Below are positions 41,774 through 52,660 of a stretch of 64,000 nucleotides of DNA, in pieces. Under the pieces are notes generated by a model that saw only the letters and a list, made by a program, of their open reading frames with translations, was not told the origin of the DNA and made no database searches. The translations under genes and the position numbers were made by a program. Position 1 is the stretch's first letter, and every line of letters begins with the position of its first letter. This DNA comes from Bretschneidera sinensis (taxonomy: Eukaryota > Streptophyta > Magnoliopsida > Brassicales > Akaniaceae), in NCBI GenBank assembly GCA_023935145.1, contig CM043699.1, positions 59,784,638 through 59,848,637 on the forward strand, read 5' to 3'.

Positions 41774-44023
41774 TCACCCTAGAATCACCGGTATTTGAAT
41801 CCCTACATTCTGAACCGGCTCTGTGTCAAGCACAATAAAATCCACGGGGAAATAGAACTTATCCACTTTTATCAAAACATCCTCAACTATCCCCCGTGGT
41901 CTTTTCACTGACCTGTCAGCCAATTGAAGCGTCGTAGTTGTGGGCTCCAATTCTCCTAACCCCAACTGCACATAGACTGAGTAGGGTAGAAGATTCACAC
42001 TCGCCCCTAGATCCAAAAGGGCCCTCTCAATATGGCTGACTCCTATTGTGCAAGAGATGGTAGGACACCCCGGGTCCTTATACTTGATAGGTAACTTGCA
42101 CTGAAGGATTGAACTGACCTGCTCGGTCAAAAATGCCTTCTTTGGGACATTCGTCCTCCTCTTGATAGTGACCAAGTCCTTTAAAAACTTGGCATATGAT
42201 GGCACTTGATGGATGGCATCCAAAAATGGGATATTGATATGGACTTGCTTGAATACCTCCAGAATTTCTTCATACTTCCCTCCTTTCTTGGGCGCCTGTA
42301 ATCTCTCGAGGTAAGGCGCTCTAGGTACAAACGACCTAGGAGGGTCATTCTCAGTTGGTGTGGCTGTAGATGGCTCAGCATCTCTCTTCTCTGTGTTGCC
42401 ACTCCCTTGCCCTTGCTGCATAGCAGGGCTCTCTTCCACTTGATTGTCCACTTGTCTCCCGGATCTCAGTGTGACAATCGACTGTACTTGTTCCTCCCCG
42501 TGCATAGGAGTTGATGAACTCTCAACCATAAATTGTCCTTTTGGGTTTTGCACGGGCTGACTGGGGAACTTTCCTTTCTCTCTCTCACCCAAGTGACTTG
42601 CAATTTGCCCTATTTGACTCTCCAGCTTGGCAATTGCTTGGGTGTTTACCATTGTTGCACTCCTCACATCGCTCATATTTTGGCTAGTCGCCTTCATGAA
42701 TTCCTTGAGGGTGTCCTCAAGCGACTGTGAAACTGGCGCTGGTGTTTGAGCGGGTGCATGGTAAGCAGGTGAAGGTCCTGGATGGGCAGAACGACCATGA
42801 TTAGGAATTTGTGGGGCAAATCCGGGAGGATATTGATTTTGAGCATGATGAGAGGATCCTCCCTGATTCATTAGTTGGTTCTGCCTCCATGAAAAATTTG
42901 GGTGGTTCCGCCACCCTGGATTGTACGTCTCGGAGTACGATCCATTTGACTGCCTTCGAAAGTCATTGAAAGCATTTACTTGTTCCATAGGATACTCAGC
43001 ACAAGCCGACATTGATGGGCAATTCTGTGCTAGATGCATGGGACTAGCACAGATGGAACAGCTTTCAACATTGAATGTGTTGGCAGCATTGATGGATTGG
43101 CTCACAGTGAGAGCGTCAATCTTCTTGGTGAGGGCATCTAACTTTATCCTCAAATCAGCGTCCTCTCTGACCTCATAGATGCCTCCCCTCTTAGGAGCAC
43201 GAATTGACTTATCTCGATAGCTTGAAAAATCCCACTGCTGTGAGTTGTCGGACAACTTGTCCAACGCCATATATGCTTCGTCTCCTGTCAGACTCAAGAA
43301 TGCCCCCCCATTCATAGACTCGATCATACTACGGTTGGGTTGAGTCAACCCTTGGTAGAAGAATTGAATGAGTCTCCACTTCTCATATCCATGTGGAGGG
43401 TATCTGATCAGTAACTCTTTAAAGCGCTCCCAGCTTTCAGAGAACTTCTCATCCTCGTCCTGAGTGAAAGAACTAATCTCCTTACGGTACTCATTCACTC
43501 TAGACATTGGGAAAAACTTATGGTAAAATTTGCTAAGTAGGTTTTCCCAAGATGTAATAGACCCGGACATGTTGGAGTCCAACCACGCCCTAGCTCTATC
43601 GTGAAGAGAGAAAGGGAAGAGTCGAAGATGGACTGACTCCTCAGAGAAGTTCTGGAATTTGAATGTAGCACAAATGTCTTTGAACTTCTTCACATGACTA
43701 TAAGGATTTTCAAGATCTAAGCCATGGAATGAGGGTAGGAGTTGGATAACATGTGGCTTCAAATCAAAGTGTGTGGCATTGGTTGGTGGCAACACTATGC
43801 AGGAAGATGAGTTAGTCGCAACGGGTGCGAACAAATCCCTAAGGGATGTAGTGGAGTCCACGTTCCAAGCTCTAGGTTGCTCTACATGTTCAGTATGATT
43901 AAAATTTTCCCCCATCTCAGCAGTCTCTCTCTTAACTAGCGCTATTTTCTGTCTCCTAAGAGTTCTTTCTAAATCGGGATCTAAATGTATCAAATCTAAG
44001 TTCAAGGATCTCCGACCAAGCAT
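41774..44023 (-). CDS. AthA1 gag and protease
   Basis: A 749-codon frame starting at an ATG (44021-44023) 166 bp inside the 5' LTR. Athila gag core at about 60-230 (HFDLKPHVIQLLPSFHGLDL, WERFKELLIRYPPHGYEKWR, QFFYQGLTQPNRSMIESMNG). CCHC knuckle CSICASPMHLAQNC at about 320. A Pro/Gln-rich linker follows, then protease with LLDLGASVNLLPYSVY at about 668 (DLGA is normal in Athila). It ends IPVILG followed by TGA, where AthB2 keeps Arg (ILGRPFLAT). Gag packages the RNA and protease processes the polyprotein. Confidence 0.9.
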   Translation of the reverse strand: MLGRRSLNLDLIHLDPDLERTLRRQKIALVKRETAEMGENFNHTEHVEQPRAWNVDSTTSLRDLFAPVATNSSSCIVLPPTNATHFDLKPHVIQLLPSFHGLDLENPYSHVKKFKDICATFKFQNFSEESVHLRLFPFSLHDRARAWLDSNMSGSITSWENLLSKFYHKFFPMSRVNEYRKEISSFTQDEDEKFSESWERFKELLIRYPPHGYEKWRLIQFFYQGLTQPNRSMIESMNGGAFLSLTGDEAYMALDKLSDNSQQWDFSSYRDKSIRAPKRGGIYEVREDADLRIKLDALTKKIDALTVSQSINAANTFNVESCSICASPMHLAQNCPSMSACAEYPMEQVNAFNDFRRQSNGSYSETYNPGWRNHPNFSWRQNQLMNQGGSSHHAQNQYPPGFAPQIPNHGRSAHPGPSPAYHAPAQTPAPVSQSLEDTLKEFMKATSQNMSDVRSATMVNTQAIAKLESQIGQIASHLGEREKGKFPSQPVQNPKGQFMVESSSTPMHGEEQVQSIVTLRSGRQVDNQVEESPAMQQGQGSGNTEKRDAEPSTATPTENDPPRSFVPRAPYLERLQAPKKGGKYEEILEVFKQVHINIPFLDAIHQVPSYAKFLKDLVTIKRRTNVPKKAFLTEQVSSILQCKLPIKYKDPGCPTISCTIGVSHIERALLDLGASVNLLPYSVYVQLGLGELEPTTTTLQLADRSVKRPRGIVEDVLIKVDKFYFPVDFIVLDTEPVQNVGIQIPVILG

Positions 44024-44164
44024 ACACCAACAGAAAAATAATGAGATACTAATCAGCAGAAGTAATAGAATAAACCAAACTCAAAATATTTTTTTTTTTA
44101 AATTAAATTAACTAGTAGAAAAATAAAATCAATTCAGACCAAAAATTTTCACAAATAAAACAAT

Positions 44165-44182
44165 TCCCCGGCAACGGCGCCA
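44165..44182 (-). other. AthA1 primer binding site (tRNA-Asp)
   Basis: The sense strand is TGGCGCCGTTGCCGGGGA, fully complementary to the 18 terminal bases of plant tRNA-Asp, 6 bp from the LTR end. This is typical of Athila and one reason for the lineage call. Confidence 0.92.
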
Positions 44183-44188
44183 AAAACT

Positions 44189-45450
44189 TGTTGTGAGTTT
44201 TAAATTACTCGCAAGCGCACGAGTCGTTTGCAATATAGTGTTGTGCAAGTGCGAGGTCGAATCCACAGGGAATTGCGCTGTGAAAATATATTTTTAATCT
44301 AAATTAACTCTATCTTAACCTAGTTCTGAATTTCAGATGATATTGCAAAATAAATTAAAATAAATTAAATTGATTTAAAATCTAATAATAAAAAGCACTA
44401 AGGTTTCCGAATCCACCCCACCGAAGTTAAGCATACATGTTCTAAAAATATAGCCTATCAAAACATTCAATGAATCCAACTATAAGACAAAAAACAAAGA
44501 ATATCCCAACTAAACCAAAAGCACCCGATGTATCCGCTCTTAACAAATCACAAAGGGAATCCAATTTAATCGAAAAGCATTCAATGTATCCATCAGATGA
44601 AACACAAAGAAAATCCAACAGACAATTTAAACTCAATCAATTATAAGATTAACTCAAATAATTGACAGAACATTTATACTAAAAATTGTTAGATTTGTAC
44701 AAGCAAATCTGAACTACTACGCCAAACAACGGCGGGGCTTCATCTTCAACCTTAGCTGAAGAGTCTAGCCACTCATAACTATAAAACTATAATAACAAGT
44801 GCTAAACATTTAAACTGAAACAACTAAATATAAAGAAATAAATAAACAACTTTACATGGGAGAAATTCCACTCGCTGACGGGCGGCGCTTCCCCTCCTGG
44901 TAGCAATGCCTTCGGGATCCACCAGAATGCTGACGGACGTCCACCGGTAAACACCAAAGTGGCTCAGGAATTGTACCTTGGATTATGAAGCCAAATGGTG
45001 TTTATATAGGGGGAGACCCGGAGTAAAACAGGTTGCAGAAACGATGTGGGATACAGGCCCGTGTGCGCTCGATCACAGTGTGGTGCGATCGATCGCAGGT
45101 ACGATCGATCGCATGTCTTGTGCGCACGATCTCATGTGCGCTCGATCGCATGTCTGCTGCGATCGATCGCAGATGCACTGAACTTCAAATATTTCGATGT
45201 GGGATGTTGACCTTGCGCTCGTTCAAAGGCAGGTGCGCTCGAGCACTAGTGCGCTCGATCGCATATCTGTTGCGATCTAGTGCAATGTCTCCAGAAGCTT
45301 CAAATCAACCTGAAATGCTGCACTTTCTCCACAAACATGTAAAAATACACAAAACACAAGAAAAACGTAAAATAAAGTAAAATACTACTAACTAAGAGCA
45401 TAACAAATATAAGTTAAGGGTCTAAAATATGCAATATTTTAGACTCATCA
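44189..45450 (-). repeat. AthA1 5' LTR
   Basis: 1,262 bp, the transcribed LTR. It carries the motif array at 45061-45286 and the 60-bp degenerate repeats at 44456-44626. Target duplication ATCCC follows. Confidence 0.95.
45001..45052 (-). promoter_or_regulatory. AthA1 5' LTR core promoter: USE, 33 bp, TATA
   Basis: Perfect USE ATCCCACATCG on the sense strand at 45042-45052, TATATAAA at 45001-45008, 33 bp between. This is the LTR that would drive AthA1 transcription. Confidence 0.75.
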
Positions 45451-45455
45451 ATCCC

Positions 45456-46450
45456 CTTCTAGTTCAGCCTCCTCTTGAGTTTCTTGAGCTTGGCCTTACG
45501 AGCTCTACCTGGTCCAAACCCTCTTGCCTTCCTTGCTCTACCTGAACCGAATTCTCCTTGATGCGATGCTCCACAAATTCCGGACTAGTTTGTGCACTAG
45601 CCCCTGCAGGGTTAGTTTTCTCCAAGTAGGGAAATAACAATTCATTAAAAATAACATCCCTACTTATTACGAGTTTCATTCCTTTTGGTTCTAAGGACCA
45701 CAACTTATACCCCTTAACCCCATCACCATACCCTAGAAACACACATTTTCTGGACCTTGGGTTAAGTTTATCATCCTTTTGATGTGCATATGCAGTACAT
45801 CCAAAAGTTCTAAGGTTGTTCAACTCGGGCAGTTTTCCACTCCACATCTCCATGGGAGTCTTAAGGTCTAAAGCCCTAGAGGGTGATTTATTAACCAAGT
45901 ATGCAACTGTAGACACAGCTTCTCCCCAAAACTATTTTGGTAAACCAGACCCAATTAACATGCACCTAATCTTTTCCATAAGGGTTCTATTCATCCTCTC
46001 AGCAACTCCATTTTGCCGAGGGGTTTTCACAACCATTCTATGTCTTAGCATGCCATTTAATTCATACAATTTATCAAAATCCTTATTAAAAAATTCTAAG
46101 CCATTATCGGTTCTTAACACCTTAACTACCCTGCCCATTTAAGTCTCCAGCAACTTTTTCCACACCACAAATTTATTCAAAGCATCCGATTTATTTTTAA
46201 GCAAATAAACCCAAACCACTCTTGAATAATCATCAATTAAAGACAGAAAGTAGCGATTACCTCCCTGTGTTGGTGTCCTTGCTGGTCCCCAAAGATCCAC
46301 ATAGATGTAGTCAAGAATCCCTTTAGACTTGTGCACTCCGGTGTTGAAGTTGACCCGATGTTGCTTCCCAAGAATGCAACTCTCACAGAAATCCAGTTTC
46401 TCTACTTTGGCATAATTGCTTGGGACAAAAGGGGCTACAACTCTCATAAC
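45456..46450 (-). pseudogene. CopD2 integrase and GAG-pre-integrase
   Basis: From upstream to downstream: pre-integrase zinc block FCESCILGKQHRVNF, integrase first Asp in LDYIYVDLWGPARTP (46139-46459), a TAA at 46139 where CopD1 has CAA, then 45932-46138 with the second Asp (VLRTDNGLEFF) and the Glu block (NGVAERMNRTLMEKI), then 45464-45916 with the C-terminal part (ELWSGKLPELNNLR-like, CVFLGYGDGVKGYKLW). The catalytic triad is complete. The left part of pre-integrase breaks off near 46450. Confidence 0.85.
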
Positions 46451-47477
46451 AGTGCTCAAGCGCCCAAGCCTAGGATCGAGCGCACCTGCGCTCGATCGCG
46501 TGCATCAATAAAATAGCAAAACAATTGTTCCTATTTTGGAAATAAATGTAGGGTTTTGTTTTACGAGTTTTAGGGTTTCCAGATGTTCCTAAACTTTATA
46601 AATAGGCCTATAAACACAGAAAGCGGGGGAGGAGAGATTTCGCAAAAGAATTGACGACTCTTCTCGCCAGTATTTTCGGGTTTCTTCTTTCCTCTATTTT
46701 GCTTTATGAAGATTTTTAACATCAAACCCATGTGTAACTAATTTGCTAGTAGGGCTTGATTGAAGCCCTGATTATGTTTACTCAATAATTCAATATTGGT
46801 GCCTTTGCGATATTTATACTATGATGCTTAACTTGATTAATTCCTGTTTTCTTGAATTCCTCATACATGTTTGCCTGATCAACATATGCATGTCATATGG
46901 ACTAGTTAGTTAAATTAATTTGGATGACCGAGTCCTAGGTTTAACAATAGTAACAAAAGAAATCCACACCGGGTTCTTGGGTTAATCAACATGGGAAACC
47001 GAGAGTATATACCATGCCTTAGGCCTCATGTGTTTGTCGATTTCCACAGATCTTATGCTTTCTTAAGGAACAACTTAGTGTACACCATGCTAAATCCTTT
47101 AAATAAATAAAAGAGTTTGAGTATACACCATGCCTAACTCGTTACTTAGGGAAATCAATAGCTTAAGGAGTATACACTATGCCCTTAGGTTGACAACATT
47201 AGGTATTCATAACGTAATTAAAGCATTGACATATTGTTTTATTGTGAAAGCATGATTAGTGGTGGATATCAAGTCCCTACGCTTTTATCATTATCGAATC
47301 AAACTCATTTATTATTTTTATCATTTTATATTGCGAAATTATTTTTAAATCAAAATTTACCAATCCCCATGGGAATGATCTCGCACTTGCACACTATACT
47401 ACTATGTTGACCTTGTGCACTTGCAAGTAAAATGTTCAATTATTTGCTTATTAATTTAGGTAGACTTTTGCATAACA
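46451..47477 (+). repeat. LtrG 3' LTR, 5'-truncated at the CopD2 junction
   Basis: Begins AGTGCTCAAGCGCCC, which aligns with 31966 onward of the other LTR, and ends TTGCATAACA before ACCAT. TATA-like TTTATAAATA at 46595-46604. It retains only the last two or three GATCGAGCGC motifs of the array (46475-46503). Confidence 0.8.
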
Positions 47478-47482
47478 ACCAT

Positions 47483-48121
47483 CATGCCAGTCGATTTTCT
47501 AAACTTAGTGATATAAGGGAAAATTCCCCATCTAGTGACAATGACACGTGATGCCCGCTAAGGGCAAAACAGTAAATTCATGGACAAAGCCCCTCCTCCA
47601 ACAGCCTAATAACGTGTGGAAACCTCCAAGGACAAAAGAATAATTTCGCAACTCAAATAAAATTTTCCAAACGAACGCCAACATCTGATAAAGGGCATAA
47701 TGGTAATCACGCACTAATATCCTGATACCACCACAACACTCCAGCATATGGATAAACTATTATCTACCTTATGGATAAAGCACTTCAGCCTATTGATAAT
47801 GTCAATCTTATCAAATAAGAATTTTATTCCCATCATAATACTTAATGATCAATCACTCTCCTAATCGGACTCTACTCCAAAATACTATATAAAGGGGCTC
47901 TCACAATCAACATGTACACACAACTCATTACTCAAAGCTCCTTATTTCACATAACTCTCCTTATTTCTCCAAAATCCCTATACTAACTTAGGCATCGGAG
48001 AGTCGCCTAAGGGGCACAACCCCTCCAGTCCTCCAGCGACTTTAAGGTTTTCTCCTTGTTTCCTTTGCGTAGGTACCACTTTCCGACCGTTCAGATTTCG
48101 AGCAAAATTTTGGCATCAACA
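47483..48121 (+). repeat. Tat1 5' LTR or leader; left edge not resolved
   Basis: LTR-like sequence with TATATAAA at 47886-47893 and an end CATCAACA (48121), followed by a degenerate primer site TGGTGTCGTCCGTAGGAAC (48125-48143). The second LTR lies beyond the window or is lost, so the left boundary is unknown; it may continue on the far side of LtrG. Confidence 0.55.
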
Positions 48122-48182
48122 TACTGGTGTCGTCCGTAGGAACTTCTTGAATTTTTGAAATACAAAGAACTCATCTGTTACG

Positions 48183-49400
48183 ATGCCACCTAAGAACGTT
48201 GCCAAGAATACCACTGGTACTAGTTCAGTAGCCACTCGAGTTTCTACTCGTAGCCAGTAGGCCAGCTCCCGTCTCCCAACCATTTCAGAACATGCTACCT
48301 TCGATCAACACCATAGCTAACCATCTGAGGCTTAGACCAGGAAAAAGCAGTCATCCCGGTCCAAATCGATTGACCCCAACGCCCAAGAAAGTCCAAAGAC
48401 ACCTTCTATTCCAAACCAAACTGCACCAATGACTCAAGAGCAGTTCTTAGAGCTCACTCAACTTGTCACAGGTTTGGCTACGAAACTCTGGGGCAAGCAT
48501 GTCCTCTTCAGCCTCTGCCTCACAAAAGCCCTCGGCTTAAGAGGCAACAGGATCTCAATAAGTAGACCCAAAGCCACTCCACCACTGGTTCTTCTCCTCA
48601 TCCTGAGTCAAAGTCCCGAGGTCTCTCCACCTCCAAGAACCACGCCGATCTTGATAAAACAACTTAAAGAAATGGACAAAATGATAGTTGAAGCCTTCAA
48701 AGGAAAAAGCACTAACATCTGGATAAGCTCAACTCTCAGGCTCTTCCTTTTACACAAGATATTCTCGACACTCCTCTCCAACGAAACTTCTAAATCGCCA
48801 TCATAAAAAGCCTACGATGGCTCCACGGACCCCATAGACCATCTCCACCTTTACAAGACAACTAAGATGTTGCATTGCCATCCAGATGTAGTGATGTGTC
48901 GAGCCTTCCCCCTAACTCTAGAAAAGGCCGCCAGGACCTGGTATTCGCAACTCAGACCATTTAGTATTAGCTCATTTCAAGAGCTAAGTCGTGCCTTTAC
49001 AGCACACTTTCTTAATAGTAAAGGACATCAAAAGATATCAGAAAGTCTTTTCAGCATCATCTAACGCAAAGGAGAAAAGCTCCGATAATACATCTCGCAG
49101 TTTAATACCATAGCGTGGGAGATTCCAGATCTAGATCTCTCAGTACAGACTCTGGAATTTAAGAATGGACTCATGTCATGAACTTTCAATTCCAAGCTCA
49201 CAAGGTACCTCCCAAGGATATGGACGATATCTTCGCTAAAGCTGAAGAGTACATGATTGAAGAGGACGATCAGGCATTTAGAAGGGAAAGAAATAGGGGA
49301 ATGGAAAAAAGGAAGAAGGACACTGATGAATCAAAAGACAATGCCATGAAAAAAACCCTGCGGAGAAGGCAAGACCACCCGTATGTTTGAAAATTTCACT
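48183..49400 (+). pseudogene. Tat1 gag
   Basis: The start MPPKNVAKNTTGTSS at 48183 is in the right place. The recognisable core is at 48867-49064 (VMCRAFPLTLEKAARTWYSQ, then FQELSRAFTAHFLNSKGHQK), the block typical of Tat-lineage gag. YISQFNTIAWEIPDLD and then a KAEEYMIEED block follow after stops. The zinc knuckle just downstream (CHFHKDFGHDAKGYY, 49506-49560) has lost its last Cys. Confidence 0.75.
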
Positions 49401-50160
49401 CCACTAAATGCCTCTAGGGCTAATGTACTAATGGGTATCTAGAATCGAGACATCCTCCAATGGCCACAAAAACCCCTCTACACTAGCAAAAACAAAGACT
49501 GAAGCATGTGGTGCCATTTCCATAAAGATTTTGGGCATGATGCCAAGGGGTATTATGCCCTCAAAATTAGATTGAGTCCCTCGTCCATAAGGGGTATTGG
49601 AAGAAGTATACGTGGCCTTGCCCATCGCATGGCAATGAGAACCTCCCCAGCCATCCATATCAGTACCCTACTGAAAGGCCAAATCGTGAAAGAAGTAGGC
49701 ACGATAAACACAACCCCAAACGAAACCCTAGGTCAAGTCCAAGAAAAGATTATCGAAGGGATAGACATCCCCGAAGTAACCAAAACCGTGCCACTATGGA
49801 AACATGAACTATCAAGACTATATATGGGGGACCAATGGTAAAGGGGCAATCCTCATGTGCAAGGAAAGCCTATGCTCAGTTGGTAGCATCAGTTAGTGGA
49901 CCTCATAAGTGGGTCAAGATAGATTAGGTGATTTCTTTTACGAATGATGATTTGGAAGAGCTACAAACACCCCATGATGATGTTGTGGTTGTCACTTCTC
50001 ATTTCAAACTACAACGTTGAGAGGGTCTTAGTAGATAACGGAAGTTCAGTTGATATTCTGTACTATGACACCTTCAAAAAGATGAAGTTACATGACGATC
50101 AACTCAGGCTCGTGTCTTCTTCACTGTATAGCTTTTCAGGATTCCTGGTATTTATTTAAG
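49401..50160 (+). pseudogene. Tat1 gag end and aspartic protease
   Basis: After the decayed zinc knuckle, the protease core is in the 49944-50159 frame: NVERVLVDNGSSVDILYYDT. The D-N-G-S-S active-site text is the normal version in Tat elements. The second half continues in broken frames to about 50450. Confidence 0.75.
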
Positions 50161-50602
50161 GAAGCATAGTTCTTCCGGTCACCATATGAACGCCTCCACA
50201 GCTCACAACTGTGATGACCATTTTCCTCATGGTCAAACATCCGTCTTCTTACAACGTGATCCTCGACTCTAAATGAGATGAAGGCAGTAGTTTCTACTTA
50301 TCACCTAAAAACGAAATTCCTTACTGGCAATGGTGTAGGGGAAGTCTGAGGAAATAAACAAGCATCCCAATCCTGTTATCTTAATTCCATCAATGGGCAT
50401 AAGAAGTTTGAAACCTTCCCTTTGGAAATTGAGGTTTACGAGATGAGTTCAAAACTCCACGGGGCCAACCTGTGGAAGAATTAATAGTCGTCTCTCAGAA
50501 AAATAAGGTTTTAAAATTGTAAAAATTAGATCTAACCTGCTCGAGGACCTCAATGAGTCATTAATTTCCTTCCTTCAAAGGAATTAAGACCTGTTTGCAT
50601 GG

Positions 50603-51330
50603 TTGACCTCCGACATGCTAGATCCGAACTACAAGCTCGTCATTCAAAATAAGAGATCGTTTGCTCTAGAGCTGCAAGAAGCCATCGAAGAAGAAGTAAA
50701 TAAACTTCTAGCAGCTGACTTCATTCGAGAGGCCCACTACTCGGACTGGGTCACCAACATAGTCATGGTAAAGAAGGCAAATGATAAGTGGAGAATCTAC
50801 ATAGACTTCACAGATCTCAATAAGACTTTCCCAAAAGATAGTTTCCCCTACCTCAGATAAACTAACTAGTCGATGCCACTTTAGGATATGAGTTGCTCAG
50901 ATTTATGGATGCATATTCAGGTTACAATCAGATCCTCACGCATGAAACAGATCAATCTAAGACTGCCATTGTCACCAATCAGGGTCTGTATTGATACAAG
51001 TTAATGATCTTCGGGCTGAAAATGCAGGGGCAACCAACTAGAGGCAAGTTAATAAAATCTTTAATCGACAGATCAAGAAAAATGTGGAAGTATACATGGA
51101 TGGCATGCTGGTCAAGAGCATTGAAGCAAAAGATCATGAATCCAACTTAGAGAAGGCATTCGAAATACTCTGAAGCTATAAGATGAAATTAAACCCAAGA
51201 AAGTGTGCTTTTGGAGTTACCTCGGTTAAGTTCCTAGTCTTCATGGTCACACAGCGAGGAATAGAAGCCAACCTCGAAAAGATAAAAGAAATTTTAAACA
51301 TGAGTCCTCCATAAAGTATTAAAGAAGCAT
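50603..51330 (+). pseudogene. Tat1 reverse transcriptase
   Basis: 50603-50860 reads RSFALELQEAIEEEVNKLLA, then DWVTNIVMVKKANDKWRIYI and DFTDLNKTFPKDSFP: the RT N-terminus. Later blocks (MDAYSGYNQI at about 50905, MIFGLKM at about 51005) are in shifted frames. The catalytic loop at about 51088-51120 reads VYMDGMLVKS: the second Asp of YMDD is Gly. Dead enzyme. Confidence 0.8.
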
Positions 51331-51433
51331 AGAGGCTAATCGGATGTGTGGCTGCACTCAACTGTTTCATGTCCAAATCAGCCGAAAAGTGTTTTCCTTT
51401 TTTTAAAGCTGTCAAAAAAGCAAAGAACATTGC

Positions 51434-51673
51434 TTGGAACTAAAGGAATATCTGAGTTTTCCACCACTCCTGACTAAGCCGACCACTGAAGAAGAGTTTT
51501 TCCTTTATATATTAGTAGAACAGGATGTAGTGGCTTTAATCCTGATCAAAGAAGAAGGTGGAGTTCATAAACCCATCTATTATGTCAGTCAGGTACAACA
51601 CGATACCGAAACGAGGTATCTCCCCATCGAAAAGATGACATATGCTCTCCTGGTTACAGCTTGGAAATTTTAA
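51434..51673 (+). pseudogene. Tat1 RNase H (first, retroviral-type)
   Basis: An open 79-codon frame: ELKEYLSFPPLLTKPTTEEE, FFLYILVEQDVVALILIKEE, HKPIYYVSQVQHDTETRYLP. It matches the RNase H linked to RT in Tat elements, in which the catalytic residues are already reduced. In frame with the next piece (DQPLRKVLHKPDISKRLVKW). Confidence 0.75.
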
Positions 51674-51700
51674 CCATACTTCTAAGATCATACCATTATT

Positions 51701-52440
51701 TTGTTAAATGATCAGCCCCTGAGGAAAGTACTCCATAAGCCTGACATCTCTAAAAGGTTAGTAAAATGGTTTATAGAACTCGGAGAATTTGACATCCGTT
51801 ACAAACCCCGAACGGCCATCAAAGTTCAGGCCATTGCTAATTTTATAGTAGAAACCACATTCTCGAAAGCACCCTCCAAGAGGCAAGAGTCCAAAGAAGG
51901 TCTACAAATTCTGAGCTAGGCATTGTATGTTGATGGGTCCTAAAACAGTACCGACAGTAGAGCCGAACTTATGCTCGGTAGTCCTAAATGCTTTACGGTA
52001 GAATATGCCCCAAGTTTCAGATTCAAGGCCACAAACAACAAGGCTGAGTATGAAGCATTACTTACGGAGATGAAACTAGCGAAGACATTAGCAGCCAAAG
52101 AACTGGAAGCATACACTGACTCGCAGTTGGTGGTCAATCAAATGACCAATGAGTATGAAGCTAGAGGTACAAAAATTATTAGGTATCTTGAGAAAGCATG
52201 TGAACTCACTGCGACCTTCAAGATGTTTTAGATAACTCAAGTGCCCCGAACACAAAATTTAAAAGCGGATGGCTTAGCCTGGCTCGCCTCATCTAGACAA
52301 TCTAACCTTACCCAAGCGGTCTATCTCGAAACCCTCAATGCACCTAGCATTGATGAAGTACTAGTCATGCTTGTGGTTGTAGAGCAGACTTGGATGGACT
52401 CGAACCTTCGATATTTAAAAGATGGAACACACACTTCCTA
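51701..52440 (+). pseudogene. Tat1 second RNase H (archaeal-like, aRNH)
   Basis: After LGEFDIRYKPRTAIKVQAIA, a second RNase H begins at about 51925 (ALYVDGS) and continues in 51971-52231: FRFKATNNKAEYEALLTEMK (Glu block), ELEAYTDSQLVVNQMTNEYE (Asp block), then NLKADGLAWLASS. The order D, E, D and the paired RNase H domains are the hallmark of the Tat lineage. Two stops break it. Confidence 0.82.
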
Positions 52441-52660
52441 GTCAAATGAAAAATTCTAAAAATATCATCTCTCGTACTTCGCAGTACACCATTATTGAAG
52501 GTTAACTATACAAAAAAGGCCTCATTACTCCTTATTTGAAATGTTCCAAGCTAACCAATGCAGACTATGCCCTCCGAGAGGTTCATGAAGGCATATATGG
52601 AAATCACTTAGGAAGTTGAGCTCTGAATTTCAAAATACTCCGACATTGTTACTATTGACC
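52441..52660 (+). pseudogene. Tat1 integrase N-terminus, cut by AthB2
   Basis: REVHEGIYGNHLGS-stop-ALNFKILRHCYY is the start of the integrase H2C2 zinc module (His residues visible). The element is cut at 52660 by AthB2; the rest is outside the window. Confidence 0.75.

Larger units (their letters stand above)
35982..45450 (-). mobile_element. AthA1: nearly complete Athila-like Ty3/gypsy element, minus strand
   Basis: 9,469 bp with two LTRs (35982-37234, 44189-45450), target duplication ATCCC (35977-35981, 45451-45455) and a perfect 18-nt tRNA-Asp primer site. Gag, protease, RT, RNase H and integrase are collinear in one frame, interrupted only by stops at 41774, 40163 and 39155. A 1.3 kb noncoding stretch lies between integrase and the 3' LTR; no env-like frame was found there. 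The LTRs differ by roughly 20 substitutions by eye, so this insertion is fairly young. Confidence 0.95.
33377..46450 (-). mobile_element. CopD2: D-family Ty1/copia element, minus strand, split by AthA1 and 5'-truncated
   Basis: The 3' LTR (33377-34201) is complete. RNase H, RT and integrase follow on the minus strand, are interrupted by AthA1 at 35982-45450 (target duplication ATCCC), and continue to the GAG-pre-integrase region, where the sequence changes abruptly to LtrG LTR at about 46450. Gag, protease, primer site and 5' LTR are missing. It is closely related to CopD1 but keeps the RT YVDD and integrase D-D-E residues. Confidence 0.88.
31739..47477 (+). mobile_element. LtrG: remains of a gypsy-type LTR element hosting three nested copia/Athila insertions
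   Basis: The left LTR copy (31739-32724) starts TGATAAGTGC and the right copy (46451-47477) ends CATAACA. The outer flanks ACCAT (31734-31738) and ACCAT (47478-47482) are a perfect 5-bp duplication, so these are the two ends of one insertion. They overlap in LTR coordinates by about 750 bp. The left copy is cut after GCTTAAG by CopD3 and the right copy begins inside the LTR, joined to CopD2. Full LTR length is about 1.3 kb. No coding part is left, so the lineage is only guessed as gypsy-like. Confidence 0.75.
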
